A stretch of DNA of 34,831 nucleotides from Clostridia bacterium (GTDB taxonomy: Bacteria > Bacillota > Clostridia > TANB77 > CAG-508): contig JAAWJM010000023.1 in the NCBI GenBank assembly GCA_022796855.1, positions 1 to 34,831 on the forward strand. The letters are read 5' to 3'. The translations under genes were made by a program, and so were the position numbers. The first letter of the stretch is position 1. Each line of letters begins with the position of its first letter. Positions 1 to 9,506 of this stretch are shown here, piece after piece. The notes beneath the pieces are model-generated. The model ran no database searches and had not been told where the DNA came from. It was given only the letters and a program-made list of their open reading frames with translations.

Positions 1-1
1 T

Positions 2-82
2 AGTATTTCGATATATATCTAAATAGATTATAATATTTTATAATTAAAAAGTCAATAAGTATTTCGATTTTTTTCTAAATAG
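2..82. repeat. Two 25-bp direct repeat units at the window edge
   Basis: Units at 2-26 and 58-82 agree at about 22 of 25 positions. Both begin AGTATTTCGAT and end CTAAATAG. I see no gene in 1-154. This could be the edge of a longer repeat array or a decayed gene copy to the left of the window. Confidence 0.55.
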
Positions 83-94
83 TGGAATAAAATT

Positions 95-122
95 TAGATT
101 AGTTATGTTTCAAACTAATCTA
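95..122 (-). terminator. AT-rich hairpin downstream of the BspA-type gene
   Basis: A perfect 10-bp stem (95-104 with 113-122, TAGATTAGTT/AACTAATCTA) has an 8-nt loop and is followed on the minus strand by AATTTTAT. It lies 33 nt past the stop codon of the 155-1051 gene. Its AT-rich stem makes it a weak but plausible terminator. Confidence 0.45.
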
Positions 123-154
123 TAACTTGTAAGTTGTCGCTGACATTAGCCTTA

Positions 155-1051
155 TTATTTCTTTACAATTATATTTTTATCTTCTATCAATCCCATTCCT
201 ATTATTTTTACTTGCTCTTTGTCTTTATTGCTTTTTACATATATTCTAGCATCACTAGGTATCCCTCTAAACATCTCATAATATTTTGGAAGAGTATTAT
301 TCTTTATACTATAATAATCGTCTTCTAATACATTATCAAAAATAAATTGCCTAATATCTATTTTTTCTAAATTATTACAGTCTTTAAACATTCTATATGT
401 TGTACATATATCACCAGTTGTTCTAAAACTAGATAAATCTAATTCTTTTATATTTTCCATATATCCAAAAGTCAACTCAAAATCTTCTACATTAGTAGTA
501 TCAAAGTGTTTTAATGATAATTTTTCTATACTTTTACATTCAAAAAACATTTCACACATATTTGTAAGTTTTTGTGTATTAAATGACTCTAGCTTTATTT
601 CTTTCAATTTGTAACAACAGCCAAACATATCTTCCATATCGGTTACATTGCTTGTATCAAACATACTTAAATCAAGCTTTGTTATATTTTCTAAGTCAAA
701 AAACATAAAACTCATATCAGTAACATTTGAAGTATTAATGTTATCAAATTCAATCTTTTCTAAATATTTTAAGTTAAATATTTGGCTCTCTGAATTGCGA
801 AATAAATTTGTGCTATCTGTTGGTAAATTTATTACATTAGGACTTGCTATATAAAGTATATTGTTCAAGCATTCTCGTTCTATCCACCCTTTAATATATC
901 CTCCATTATTATAATCTGAAAAGTCATATTGTTGTATTGCGTTATTGCATTTATTCTCGATTTCAGATTTAGAACTTTTTATAAAATGTATCTCTTTCAA
1001 TTCAAATCGCATTGCATTAAAACCTACTAAATAGTTTGTTTTATTATTCAC
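155..1051 (-). CDS. BspA-type leucine-rich repeat protein (DUF285-like)
   Basis: This 298-residue protein starts at GTG behind a textbook AGGAGG with a 6-nt spacer. From about residue 95 it carries repeats of the form F-D-T-S-N-V-T-D-M-x-x-M-F followed by L-x-x-L-x-L-S-x-F. These are the signature of the BspA/DUF285 leucine-rich repeats found in surface proteins of gut and oral bacteria and mycoplasmas. About five repeats are visible (INTSNVTDMSFMF, FDTSNVTDMEDMF, FNTQKLTNMCEMF, FDTTNVEDF and a more degenerate one). No signal peptide or anchor is visible, so surface location is not shown; it could be cytoplasmic or a truncated copy. It lies inside a segment bounded by a 13-bp inverted repeat. 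No CGG codon occurs in it. Confidence 0.8.
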   Translation of the reverse strand: MNNKTNYLVGFNAMRFELKEIHFIKSSKSEIENKCNNAIQQYDFSDYNNGGYIKGWIERECLNNILYIASPNVINLPTDSTNLFRNSESQIFNLKYLEKIEFDNINTSNVTDMSFMFFDLENITKLDLSMFDTSNVTDMEDMFGCCYKLKEIKLESFNTQKLTNMCEMFFECKSIEKLSLKHFDTTNVEDFELTFGYMENIKELDLSSFRTTGDICTTYRMFKDCNNLEKIDIRQFIFDNVLEDDYYSIKNNTLPKYYEMFRGIPSDARIYVKSNKDKEQVKIIGMGLIEDKNIIVKK

Positions 1052-1089
1052 TTGTTACCTCCTAATATTTTTAATTTTTCTTTTTTATC

Positions 1090-1098
1090 ATTATAACA
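1090..1098 (-). promoter_or_regulatory. Extended -10 promoter of the BspA-type gene
   Basis: On the minus strand TGTTATAAT matches an extended -10 element (TGnTATAAT, core at 1090-1095), about 40 nt upstream of the GTG start. No good -35 box is seen, as is usual for extended -10 promoters. Confidence 0.55.
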
Positions 1099-1216
1099 TA
1101 TTAATTTTTTAAATGTTATCAGAAAATATAAACTGTGAAAAGCATTGAGTATGTAGTTTTTCAAGTTACAATAACAAAATATCATTTCAATTTCAAAAAT
1201 CTTTCTCATCGACAAC

Positions 1217-2973
1217 TTACAATTTTTCAATAGCTTCATTGTGTGTTGTTAAAATTACCCACGCACCTCCTTGGTGTCCTCCCTCTCCTGTTGGATTGTA
1301 TAGGGTTACTAGTAATACAATTTGCGGGTCGGAAATGGGTGCTACTCCTATGAAAGAAGTTACATATTTATTTGTGTTTACGCCATCTTCTGAAGTTCCT
1401 GTTTTTCCTCCTACTCGAAAACCTTTTACTCCGTGCATTCTTTCCTGTACCTTCTGCAACAACGCTTTCCATCATGCTTAATACATCATTTGCTGTTTTT
1501 TCGTCGATTACTCTTTCTACTTCGACTGGTGGTAATTCTTCTACTTCTCCTGTTTTAGGGTCAATGGTTTTCTTTACCACTCGTGGTTTCATTCTTACCC
1601 CTTTATTGGCAATGGCAGAAACTGCTGTTACCATTTGTAGTGGTGTTACTTCAAACCTTTGCCCAAAGCTAATTGTGGCAAGTTCGACTGGTCCTACTTT
1701 TTTCTCGTTTAGGAAAATTCCTTTTGCTTCTCCGGGAAGGTTGATTTTTGTTTTGTCTAAAAATCCGAATTTTCTTAAGTATTCATAGTATTTTGGTACT
1801 CCTATTTTTTGTCCAAGTCCAATGAATACTGGGTTACAAGAATTCATGAGTGCTTGCCTTAGCGATTCTGACCCATGTGGACGATAGTATCGCCAACACT
1901 TAATTCTAGTGCCTGCAATTTCAATTCCTCCTGTACAACAAAATTCTCCTTCTTTGTCGGTAGTGGTAATTCCTTCTTGTAAAGCAGCAGAAGAAGTAAT
2001 GGTTTTAAAGGTAGAACCTGGTTCATAGGTATCAGCAATGGCTTTATTTCTCCACATGGCTTGTAGTTCTTTGTTTCGTTCGGTTGCCGTTAAGCTCTCC
2101 CAATTGGCTTTTGTTTCTTCATTGGTGATTTCATATGGCGAATTTAGGTTATAATTTGGATAGGTCACCATTGCTAGAATGTCTCCTGTTTTTGGGTTCA
2201 TGGCAACCACATTTCCACCGTCAGTACAAATATTATCAATACAGGCTTCTTTTAAATATTTTTCACAGATGGCTTGTATGGTCATATCGATGGATACTAC
2301 AATATCTTTTCCATCAACTGCTGGAACGTAATCTTCTCCTTCTTTTCCAATTTCTCCACCTCTTGCATCCGTCATTCTGATAATTCTTCCTTTGCTTCCT
2401 TTTAGAATGTCTTCGTATTTTGCTTCAATTCCATCTAAACCTTGGTTATCACTTCCACAAAACCCAATAAAATGTGAGGCAAGTTCTCCTCTTGGATAAT
2501 ATCTTTTGGTGTCTTCATCAATATTAATACCAGAAGTAATTTCGTTTTCTTTCATCCAAATGCGAAGTTTGTCTGTTTTTTCTTTATCCATTTTTCTTAC
2601 AATGGTTTCAATGGAACTCTTCTTCTTTACTTTTTTTAAGGTTTTTTCATAATCTAATTCAAAAATATCCGAAAACGCTTTTGCAACTTTTTCTTTTTGT
2701 TCTTCTGGAATGTTAATAGGATTAATGGTAACCGTCTCTACCGTTGCACTTACAGCTAATACGTTTTTTCCGAGTAGCATCGTAAATCGTACCTCTTTTG
2801 GGATTAATTTGCCTATCTAAGGATTGTTGGTTATACGCCATTTCCGATAACCAACTGCCTTGCACAAATTGAAGAAATGCAAGTCGAACAAGTAATAATA
2901 TAAAAATCAAAAAGACAGCAAATAGTAGGTACATAATTCTTTTTTTCCTACTTCTATTTTGGTTTGTCATCAT
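1217..2973 (-). CDS. Class B penicillin-binding protein (FtsI/SpoVD type), needs two +1 shifts
   Basis: A peptidoglycan transpeptidase of 584 residues once two +1 shifts are applied (CGG at 2770-2772 and 1431-1433). Residues 1-40 hold a basic N-terminus and one membrane helix. The linker motif RGTIYDAT-G-KNVLAVS crosses the first shift. The transpeptidase domain shows S-T-F-K near 320 (catalytic Ser and Lys), S-C-N near 378, and GGKTGTS near 523. The KTG triad lies about nine residues after the second shift, so an unshifted product cannot be active. The C-terminus stops soon after HQGG with an unusual tail whose stop codon lies in the 13-bp inverted repeat. Homologues usually continue with a V-A-A-P type segment, so the 3' end may have been replaced. 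The AAGGG ribosome site lies in a hairpin. FtsI versus SpoVD cannot be settled here. Confidence 0.9.
1431..1433 (-). other. +1 shift site 1 (PBP): GCA-C-GGA
   Basis: In-frame CGG, with the extra C at 1433. The zero frame stops about 22 codons later. Skipping the C joins EGTGKNA to GVKGFRVGGKTG, the expected run into the KTG box. Confidence 0.93.
2770..2772 (-). other. +1 shift site 2 (PBP): ACT-C-GGA
   Basis: In-frame CGG, with the extra C at 2772. The zero frame stops about 16 codons later. Skipping the C restores RGTIYDAT-GKNVLAVS, a conserved class B PBP segment with glycine at this position. Confidence 0.93.
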
Positions 2974-2978
2974 AAATT

Positions 2979-3022
2979 AAATCACCCTTTTCTATTATTC
3001 ATTATATAGAAAAGGGTGATTT
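2979..3022 (-). terminator. Terminator hairpin between the dockerin gene and the PBP gene
   Basis: A 17-bp perfect stem (2979-2995 with 3006-3022) with a 10-nt loop follows the dockerin gene stop and is trailed by TTTAATTT on the minus strand. Its distal arm contains AAAGGGTGA, the only good ribosome-binding site for the PBP that starts at 2973. Terminator and translation signal therefore overlap. Confidence 0.75.
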
Positions 3023-3030
3023 TTATGCTT

Positions 3031-6000
3031 TTATTTTACTTCTAATTCTCCAATTAAAATTAGTTTTAGTTTTGCTAAATCGGTAGCTGTTATTCTTCCG
3101 TTTTTGTCAATGTCTGCTGCTTTTTGTTGTTTTTCGTTTAATTTTTCTTCTCCGATTAAGTATAGTTTTAATTTGGCAAGGTCAGTTGGACCTATTTTTC
3201 CATTCCCATCGATGTCTCCAATTAACACTTCTTCTGGTTTTGTTGGTTCTTCTGGGTCTGGTTTGGTTGGTTCTTTTTCAATCCAATTTACCTTTGCTAC
3301 TGCACTTCCTTTGTTTCCTGCTTCGTCTACAAATTCAAAAGTAAATTCTCCATTTTGGCTAAAGGTATAATTCTTACTTCCTCCATTATTGGTAATGGTG
3401 ATTTTTTCGCTTTCTCCGGTTAAGGTAGCGGTTACTGGCTTTGATGTTTTATTGGTAGTACTATAAGTAACCTTTGCGGTTGGTTTTATTTTGTCAATGC
3501 AGGTGACATTTGCTTTTACACTTGCTTTGTTTCCTACTTTATCTACAAATTCAAAGGTAAATTCTCCATTTTCAGTAAAGGTATAGGTATTTTTTCCTCC
3601 ATTATTCGTAATGGTAATTTCTTCACTTGGATTTACTAAAGTTGCTACCACCACATTATTCGTAGGTGCTTGTGTGCTGTAAGTGATTTGGGCAGTTGGT
3701 GCTATTTTGTCAATCCACGTTACATTTGCCTCAATGGTTCCTTTATTTCCTGCTAAGTCTTCAAATTCAAAGGTGTATTTTCCGTTTTCTGTGAAACGAT
3801 GTCCATTTCCCCCTTTGATTGCTACATTGTTTTCGTTAAAGGATAACATTGCTATAACATCTTGGTTGGTTGGTTCAGTTTTACTATAGGTAATAGTAGC
3901 TACTGGTGTTTCTTTATCAATCCAATTGACAGAAGCGGTAGCGGTTCCTCTATTTCCTTGTTCAGTTGTATATTCAAAGATGTGTTTTCCATTTGTACTA
4001 AAAGTATGTGTGTTTCCTCCTTCACTTGTCACCGTAACATTTTCTTTATCAAAGTTTACAGTTGCTACTACATCTTGGTTTGTTAAATCTGTTGTGCTAT
4101 AGGTAATGGTTGCTTGTGGTAATGTTTCATCAATCCATGTAACACGAGCAGTTGCAGTTCCTGTATTTCCTGCTTTGTCAATAAATTGGAAAGTAAATTC
4201 GTCATTTTCCGTAAAAGTATAGGTATTTTTTCCGCCATTGTTCGTAATACTAATTTCTTCACTTGTATTGGTTAGTGTTGCGGTAACTGCTCCACTAGTA
4301 GCTTCTGTCGTACTATATGTGATTTCAGCACTTGGAGCCGTTTTATCAATCCAGTTAACAATTGCTTCATGTGATTTTACTTCAAAATTATCTTCGTCTG
4401 TTTCTTCTTTATATTGGAAGGTAAATCGTTGTTCACCTTCTTGGGTAAAGGTATGTGTGTTTCCTCCTTCACTTGTTATAATAACATTTCCATCTTTATT
4501 TCCATTTGTATCAATAATATATGGGTTAAGTGTAGCGGTAACATCGGTATTGGTTAGTTTTGTCTTATTATATGTAATATCACTTGCTAAAATTTTAGTA
4601 TTATTATCAATGTAATCTACTTTTATGCTTTTATATAATAGGTTTTCTGCTTTATCCAAAAGTTTAAATTCATATTCTCCGCTTGTATCTAATGCATATT
4701 CCAATGGATTTGACCTTGTCGTTTGTTGTAATTCTCTTAGGGCTTCTTTTTGTTCTTCTTGCTCTATTGTTACAGGATTTCCTTCTTCATCAAAATATTC
4801 CTCGTTTGTGACAATTCCATTTTCCATTGTTGTTATATAGGTTGCTACATTTGTTACATTTCCTGTTGTATTTTTATAGGTGATTTTTGTGGTATTTCCT
4901 TGTTCATCTTTATCTAGCACTTTATAAGCATTCCCTTGATTATCTAAATATGTAATATGGGTTACTTTCTTATTTTCGTTTACCTCAATGTAGTTTATTT
5001 TATTATTATTTTCATCTAACAAATAAACATCTTCACTAATATTATCAAAGATAACACGTAGTTTTCTATCATCATCTAAGTCATACTCGATATCTGCTGT
5101 TGGACCATCTTTATCAATCCAAGTTACCTTTGCTTTTGCAGTTCCTTTGTTTGCTTTATTGTTTTTATCCACAAATTCAAAAGTAAATTCGCCATTTTGG
5201 GTAAATACATAGCTATCTTTTCCATCATTGTTGGTAATTTCGATTTCCGTGCTTGGGTTGATTAATCTTGCTACTACTACGCCATTGGTTGGCTCGGTTG
5301 TACTATAGGCAATACCCGCAGTTGGATGAGATTCTTTTGTTAAATCTTGATAAAAGTTAAAGGCTCTTGCTGCAAACCAATTTCCATTTGTTTGTGTTGC
5401 AACAATTTTAATATATTGTACTTTATTTTGTCTATTTTCTTCTGGAATTTCAAAACTCTTTGTTAATCTTTCTGCGTCTTCTGGTGTATTTGCCTGAGTT
5501 GGCCATGACCAAGGGGTATCATTGTTATTTGCTAGGCTTACCCATGTACCTTCTTCTCCAGTTTCACTACCAAAAATTTCTCCTCTTACAATTCTTCCAT
5601 TTCCTCCACTAGCTGGAACAAATTCAACTGCTGATAAATAAACTGGCTTATCTAGTTTTACTATTAGGAAACGTTGTCTATCGCTTCCATTCCAAGCGGA
5701 ATGATATCTTGTATTGTAGTTTGCATCAATTGCATTGACCGCTGCTCCACCTTGGCTTGTTGCTTGTGTTGAAACAGCATGTAAGCTTAAATGAGATACT
5801 GGTATATATTTTCTTGTGTTTGGTTGATTATCTTGTGTAAATGTATATTCTGAGGCTGGACTGGTTAATTTTGTTCCTGTTGCACTTTGTCTTACTTGAA
5901 CCGTCTTGTCTCCTGTTAAATCAGGAGAGGCTACTTTATAAGAAGTCCATGGATCAGTTTCTTTATATCTCCATTCTGTGCTTAAATTAACTCCAATTAT

Positions 6001-8520
6001 TCTATTTTCTAAATCATTAGGATATAATGTTTCTAAACGAGCTTGCTCTGTTATATCTATCTTATATAAATTTTTTTCTTCATAGTTTACACCAACAATA
6101 TGAACATAAATATCATTTTCTGATGTAATACTATTTATTTGTCCTTGTGTTAATTGTAGTTTGTGTTCTTCCTCTGCACTAAATGAAACCTCATGCCAGG
6201 TTTGTTTTCCATCTAGGCTATAATCCCAACGAACTCCTACATTATTAAAACGACTTGCTAATACTATACGCCCTGCATCTTCTCCATCAAATGAGAATGT
6301 TGCAATTGTTTTATCTAATTTTCCTAATAAATAGTTTGCTTCTAGTCTTGTAAGTGATGGCTGATATACATAGTAATGGTCTTGAGTATTATTGGGTGTT
6401 TTAGTTCCTTCTGTTAATATTCTTGTTTGCAAAAGTGTAAATTTATATGAATTTTGTACATTTTGTTCTTCATTTCCCATAGTTGTTAATTTCGGTTTAA
6501 TTAGATTTGTTAATTGTTGCATTGGTAGTGGGAAATATTTTAAAGCTTCTGCTAGTTCTTCTGCTAAAGCAAAATACTCATTTTGTGTTTTTGTTTCGCT
6601 TTGATTATATACATTAATTAATCCAAGCCACGCATCAACATTTATATTTTGTATTTCTAATGCTTTTCTATATATTTCTTCTTGTTTTGTTAAATCTCCT
6701 TTATAGACATTTGCAAGCATAACTAGTTCTTCAGCTTTTACTAAATTTTCATAATCATTTAGCGCTTCTTGTGCTAATACCATATATACTACTTGATATG
6801 AACCTCTAGCATAATTTGAATTAGCATTTCCCCAACCAAGTAATAATCTTTCCCCTTTTTCAGATAGTGTCCATCCAGATACATCATTGTCTAGATTCCA
6901 ATATCCTTTACCATTTGCATCTTGCCAATAATAAATCATAGCAGCATGTCCTGGTTGTCCAATAACTACACAAGGTATTCCATGTGATGTACGAACACTT
7001 GAGCCTACTTTTGAGATACCACCACATACTGCTCCTGTTTGAACAATTGGATTTCTTAACAACATCCATATTTTCTTTAGTCCTGATCTATAAGTTACAT
7101 TATATTTAGAAAATAATCCTTTAAAATGGGCATCCCATTCATCTTTTTTATCTGGATCATAAAATTCAGGTTGATTAAAATTTTCCCATCTGTAATCCAT
7201 ATAAGGATGAGGTGATAAATATCTTCCATATTGATTTGGATATTGATCTACAAATGATTGTGTATATTCATTTAACCATAAAGTTTCTTCATCATCTGAA
7301 AGGTTATTAAAAATATAACGCATTTCTTCTATACTATAGTTTTCAAACCATTGTGTAATATCTAATTTAGGGGTTCCATCTTCATTTAATTTAGGGGTTC
7401 CATCTTCATTTCTTAAAACTACAAAGTTTCCATTTTTGTGCATATCTTTATATATTTGATAACGTCTTACTGCATCTGATCTATTTTCTCCACCTGATTG
7501 TAACCATAATCCAAGGTTTTGAGAGTGCGTTAATGACATTGCTATTGCCATTCTTGTATATAAATCGCCTATTACTGTACCATATTTTGTTGTTTCTGTC
7601 ATTTTAAAATCTTCTTTATATGTTTCATATAACCTTGCAAGCTGTGTTAATGTATTATAATATCCACCTTCTGGTTGTCCACCTAATATAAAGTATTCTA
7701 AAACTTTTACATCACCTGTAAGCCATTCATAAGTTTCTTTATTTATATCACTTCCAAGCCAAAATCTTCTTAATGCATATGTCCCTACTCTACTTGTAAG
7801 TTCTCTTTTTAAAAGTGTTAACTTATATTCTTTATTTGTTGATACATCTGCATTAGATGCTACAAATCCTTTAATTTTTTCATCTAATTCTTCTATAGGA
7901 GCAACTAGATCTACTCCTGGCTCTTTATAACCTTTTTTAATCAATTTTGCATCTGCATAAACACAATGGTCACTTGCGTTTCCATTTTTGTCATCTGCCT
8001 GTAACTTTAAATATCTAGCATTCTTAACATTTACTCTTACAAACGTAGAGTCTTGTCCACGTTGTTTATCAATTGGTGCTTCTAAACCTGTCACCCAGTT
8101 TTTTCCATCTTGTGAGGTAAAAATATTGAATAATGCACCGTCTCCTCCACTTGTTGATGTATTCATTCCAACATATGCAGTAAAATATTCGTATTCATGA
8201 TTCTCACCTAAATCGAACACCACATTTGAAGTAGCATGTGCCCAAACTCCTTTTTCAAATGTATAATTTGCCCCTTCTACTCTTAAAGAAATAGTTCCAT
8301 AATATGTTTCATCAAATCGGATCTGGTCCCATCCTACCGAAGATTTCCCTCGCACTAATAAATCTTCTGATAAGTATCGACATAAATCTTCTTCTTGTGC
8401 AAAAACCACGTTTGTACCATTTATCATTAATAAAAATCCTATTAGCAATAAAATAAAGCAAATACTTTTTTTCACTGAAAACTTTATTTTGCTTTCTTTA
8501 TTTTTAATATTCTTTTCCAT
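3031..8520 (-). CDS. Giant secreted dockerin protein with NPCBM, transglutaminase-like, F5/8C and Ig-like repeats
   Basis: A 1829-residue secreted protein. In order: signal peptide (about 1-42, ending near VVFAQ); an NPCBM-like sugar-binding domain (about 48-195); a helical region; a transglutaminase/cysteine-peptidase-like core with Cys near 497 (VCGGISKVGSSV), His near 524 (PGHAAMIYY) and Asp near 545 (WNLDND); a discoidin/F5-8C-like domain (about 905-1058); about seven Ig-like repeats of roughly 80-100 residues (1061-1746, recurring TWIDK, ITYSTT, TFTENGEFTFEF); a Pro/Glu linker; and a C-terminal type I dockerin with two calcium loops (DIDGNGKIGPTDLAKLKLYL and a second copy). RBS GGAGG precedes ATG. 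The next gene upstream encodes a cohesin, its likely docking partner. Substrate unknown; the catalytic triad is inferred from motif order only. It contains no in-frame CGG despite its length. Confidence 0.88.
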   Translation of the reverse strand: MEKNIKNKESKIKFSVKKSICFILLLIGFLLMINGTNVVFAQEEDLCRYLSEDLLVRGKSSVGWDQIRFDETYYGTISLRVEGANYTFEKGVWAHATSNVVFDLGENHEYEYFTAYVGMNTSTSGGDGALFNIFTSQDGKNWVTGLEAPIDKQRGQDSTFVRVNVKNARYLKLQADDKNGNASDHCVYADAKLIKKGYKEPGVDLVAPIEELDEKIKGFVASNADVSTNKEYKLTLLKRELTSRVGTYALRRFWLGSDINKETYEWLTGDVKVLEYFILGGQPEGGYYNTLTQLARLYETYKEDFKMTETTKYGTVIGDLYTRMAIAMSLTHSQNLGLWLQSGGENRSDAVRRYQIYKDMHKNGNFVVLRNEDGTPKLNEDGTPKLDITQWFENYSIEEMRYIFNNLSDDEETLWLNEYTQSFVDQYPNQYGRYLSPHPYMDYRWENFNQPEFYDPDKKDEWDAHFKGLFSKYNVTYRSGLKKIWMLLRNPIVQTGAVCGGISKVGSSVRTSHGIPCVVIGQPGHAAMIYYWQDANGKGYWNLDNDVSGWTLSEKGERLLLGWGNANSNYARGSYQVVYMVLAQEALNDYENLVKAEELVMLANVYKGDLTKQEEIYRKALEIQNINVDAWLGLINVYNQSETKTQNEYFALAEELAEALKYFPLPMQQLTNLIKPKLTTMGNEEQNVQNSYKFTLLQTRILTEGTKTPNNTQDHYYVYQPSLTRLEANYLLGKLDKTIATFSFDGEDAGRIVLASRFNNVGVRWDYSLDGKQTWHEVSFSAEEEHKLQLTQGQINSITSENDIYVHIVGVNYEEKNLYKIDITEQARLETLYPNDLENRIIGVNLSTEWRYKETDPWTSYKVASPDLTGDKTVQVRQSATGTKLTSPASEYTFTQDNQPNTRKYIPVSHLSLHAVSTQATSQGGAAVNAIDANYNTRYHSAWNGSDRQRFLIVKLDKPVYLSAVEFVPASGGNGRIVRGEIFGSETGEEGTWVSLANNNDTPWSWPTQANTPEDAERLTKSFEIPEENRQNKVQYIKIVATQTNGNWFAARAFNFYQDLTKESHPTAGIAYSTTEPTNGVVVARLINPSTEIEITNNDGKDSYVFTQNGEFTFEFVDKNNKANKGTAKAKVTWIDKDGPTADIEYDLDDDRKLRVIFDNISEDVYLLDENNNKINYIEVNENKKVTHITYLDNQGNAYKVLDKDEQGNTTKITYKNTTGNVTNVATYITTMENGIVTNEEYFDEEGNPVTIEQEEQKEALRELQQTTRSNPLEYALDTSGEYEFKLLDKAENLLYKSIKVDYIDNNTKILASDITYNKTKLTNTDVTATLNPYIIDTNGNKDGNVIITSEGGNTHTFTQEGEQRFTFQYKEETDEDNFEVKSHEAIVNWIDKTAPSAEITYSTTEATSGAVTATLTNTSEEISITNNGGKNTYTFTENDEFTFQFIDKAGNTGTATARVTWIDETLPQATITYSTTDLTNQDVVATVNFDKENVTVTSEGGNTHTFSTNGKHIFEYTTEQGNRGTATASVNWIDKETPVATITYSKTEPTNQDVIAMLSFNENNVAIKGGNGHRFTENGKYTFEFEDLAGNKGTIEANVTWIDKIAPTAQITYSTQAPTNNVVVATLVNPSEEITITNNGGKNTYTFTENGEFTFEFVDKVGNKASVKANVTCIDKIKPTAKVTYSTTNKTSKPVTATLTGESEKITITNNGGSKNYTFSQNGEFTFEFVDEAGNKGSAVAKVNWIEKEPTKPDPEEPTKPEEVLIGDIDGNGKIGPTDLAKLKLYLIGEEKLNEKQQKAADIDKNGRITATDLAKLKLILIGELEVK

Positions 8521-8553
8521 TAAAAAATCCTCCTTTTTTTACAATCTCTTCCT

Positions 8554-8581
8554 ATTATAACATATTTTCAGTGTTATGTAA
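8554..8581 (-). promoter_or_regulatory. Promoter of the dockerin gene
   Basis: -10 TATAAT (8554-8559, extended as TGTTATAAT), 16-bp spacer, -35-like TTACAT (8576-8581). It lies about 35 nt upstream of the start, so the dockerin gene can be transcribed separately from the cohesin gene. Confidence 0.6.
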
Positions 8582-8611
8582 ATATATCTCTAATAATTCT
8601 ATCTTCTCTTT

Positions 8612-8645
8612 AATAGAAGAGCGAATTGGTATTCGCTCTTCTATT
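8612..8645. terminator. Hairpin after the cohesin gene
   Basis: A 15-bp perfect stem (8612-8626 with 8631-8645) with a four-base loop lies just past the cohesin gene stop codon. The U-tract on the minus strand is poor (AAAGAG follows), so termination strength is uncertain. Confidence 0.6.
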
Positions 8646-8662
8646 TTGGTCTCTTTTTCAAT

Positions 8663-9421
8663 TTAATGTTTCATTTGGTTGTCCATTAATTTTACTTTAA
8701 TAAAGAGACCTACTACTACTAATGCAAGAGCTGCTCCTACTCCTACTAAAAGAATATCCATTTCTCCTGTTTGAGGTAATTTTTCATTTTTGACAGATGG
8801 GTCTCCTACTGTGTTTGTTTTAGTGGTAGTATCATTATTTCCAATAATAACTGGTGGTGTGTTAGGGGTTTGCGTAGTACCTTGGTTTCCTCCTTGGCTA
8901 CCTCCTTGATTGCCACCTTGGCTACCACCCTGACTTCCCCCTGGATTTCCTCCTGGATTTGATGGTTCTACAATTTTTATGGTCGTTGAAGCAGTTTTTA
9001 CATCAATATCTTCATTTCCATTTGAGAAAACAATATCGGTTAATGTAACTTTTGGATTGGTATTGACTGCTCCATTTGCTTGGAAAGTAACACGAAATAC
9101 AACTTCATCACTTTTTGTATATCCTCCATCTCTTTCTGCAGCTATCAATTTTGTATTTTGACTAAAAGATGGTTTCCAGCCGTTTTGTCCTTCTATCTTT
9201 TTAAAGGTTAAACCACTATCATGTTCTAGTTTAGCTGTAAACGTAATCATTCCTTTTTCATCTTGAATATTGGATAATACAAAATCGACTACAACTTCTT
9301 CGTTTGAAGTAACTTCTGCTTTTGAAGGTTTTGCTGTAATCGTACAACTTGCTGCATATACATTGCTGATCATACCAAATATGATCATGAATACTAAACT
9401 AATTTTTACTATTTTTTTCAT
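8663..9421 (-). CDS. Cell-wall anchored cohesin-domain protein (LPQTG)
   Basis: A 252-residue surface protein. A signal peptide (about 1-23, ending VYAASC) is followed by one cohesin-like beta-sandwich domain (about 24-150). Next come a flexible Gly/Ser/Gln/Asn linker (about 152-180, repeats of GGSQGGNQ), then LPQTG near 215, a hydrophobic helix and a short charged tail. This is the standard sortase sorting signal. The domain resembles cohesins that bind type I dockerins on secreted enzymes. The gene immediately downstream encodes such a dockerin protein, and a sortase lies at 27630-28406. I infer a minimal single-cohesin display system. Start chosen at ATG behind AGGAGAGAG. Intact, no CGG codons. 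Confidence 0.85.
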   Translation of the reverse strand: MKKIVKISLVFMIIFGMISNVYAASCTITAKPSKAEVTSNEEVVVDFVLSNIQDEKGMITFTAKLEHDSGLTFKKIEGQNGWKPSFSQNTKLIAAERDGGYTKSDEVVFRVTFQANGAVNTNPKVTLTDIVFSNGNEDIDVKTASTTIKIVEPSNPGGNPGGSQGGSQGGNQGGSQGGNQGTTQTPNTPPVIIGNNDTTTKTNTVGDPSVKNEKLPQTGEMDILLVGVGAALALVVVGLFIKVKLMDNQMKH

Positions 9422-9506
9422 ATCTTTTCTCTCTCCTATCTAAAAATGAAAGATTGTTTTTCAATATCTTCATTTATTTTTATTTGTTGTTTACCAATCT
9501 ATCAAA

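Larger units (their letters stand above)
127..1222. repeat. 13-bp perfect inverted repeat bounding the BspA-type gene
   Basis: TTGTAAGTTGTCG at 127-139 occurs as its exact reverse complement at 1210-1222. The pair encloses the BspA-type gene, its promoter and about 1.07 kb of DNA. The right copy supplies the TAA stop of the upstream penicillin-binding protein. A 12/13 match (CGACAACTTGCAA) occurs at 18650-18662. The arrangement resembles the ends of an inserted or invertible cassette. No recombinase is nearby, so its nature is unproven. Confidence 0.45.

Noticed and set aside
1217..1262. Group II intron or transposon end at the PBP terminus (GTGCG start)
   Set aside because: GTGCG alone is too short a signal. 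No intron domains, reverse transcriptase or transposase are found in 1-1217.
3281..5335. DNA-level tandem repeat or CRISPR in the dockerin gene
   Set aside because: The repeats are protein Ig-like domains with diverged nucleotides and no uniform spacers.
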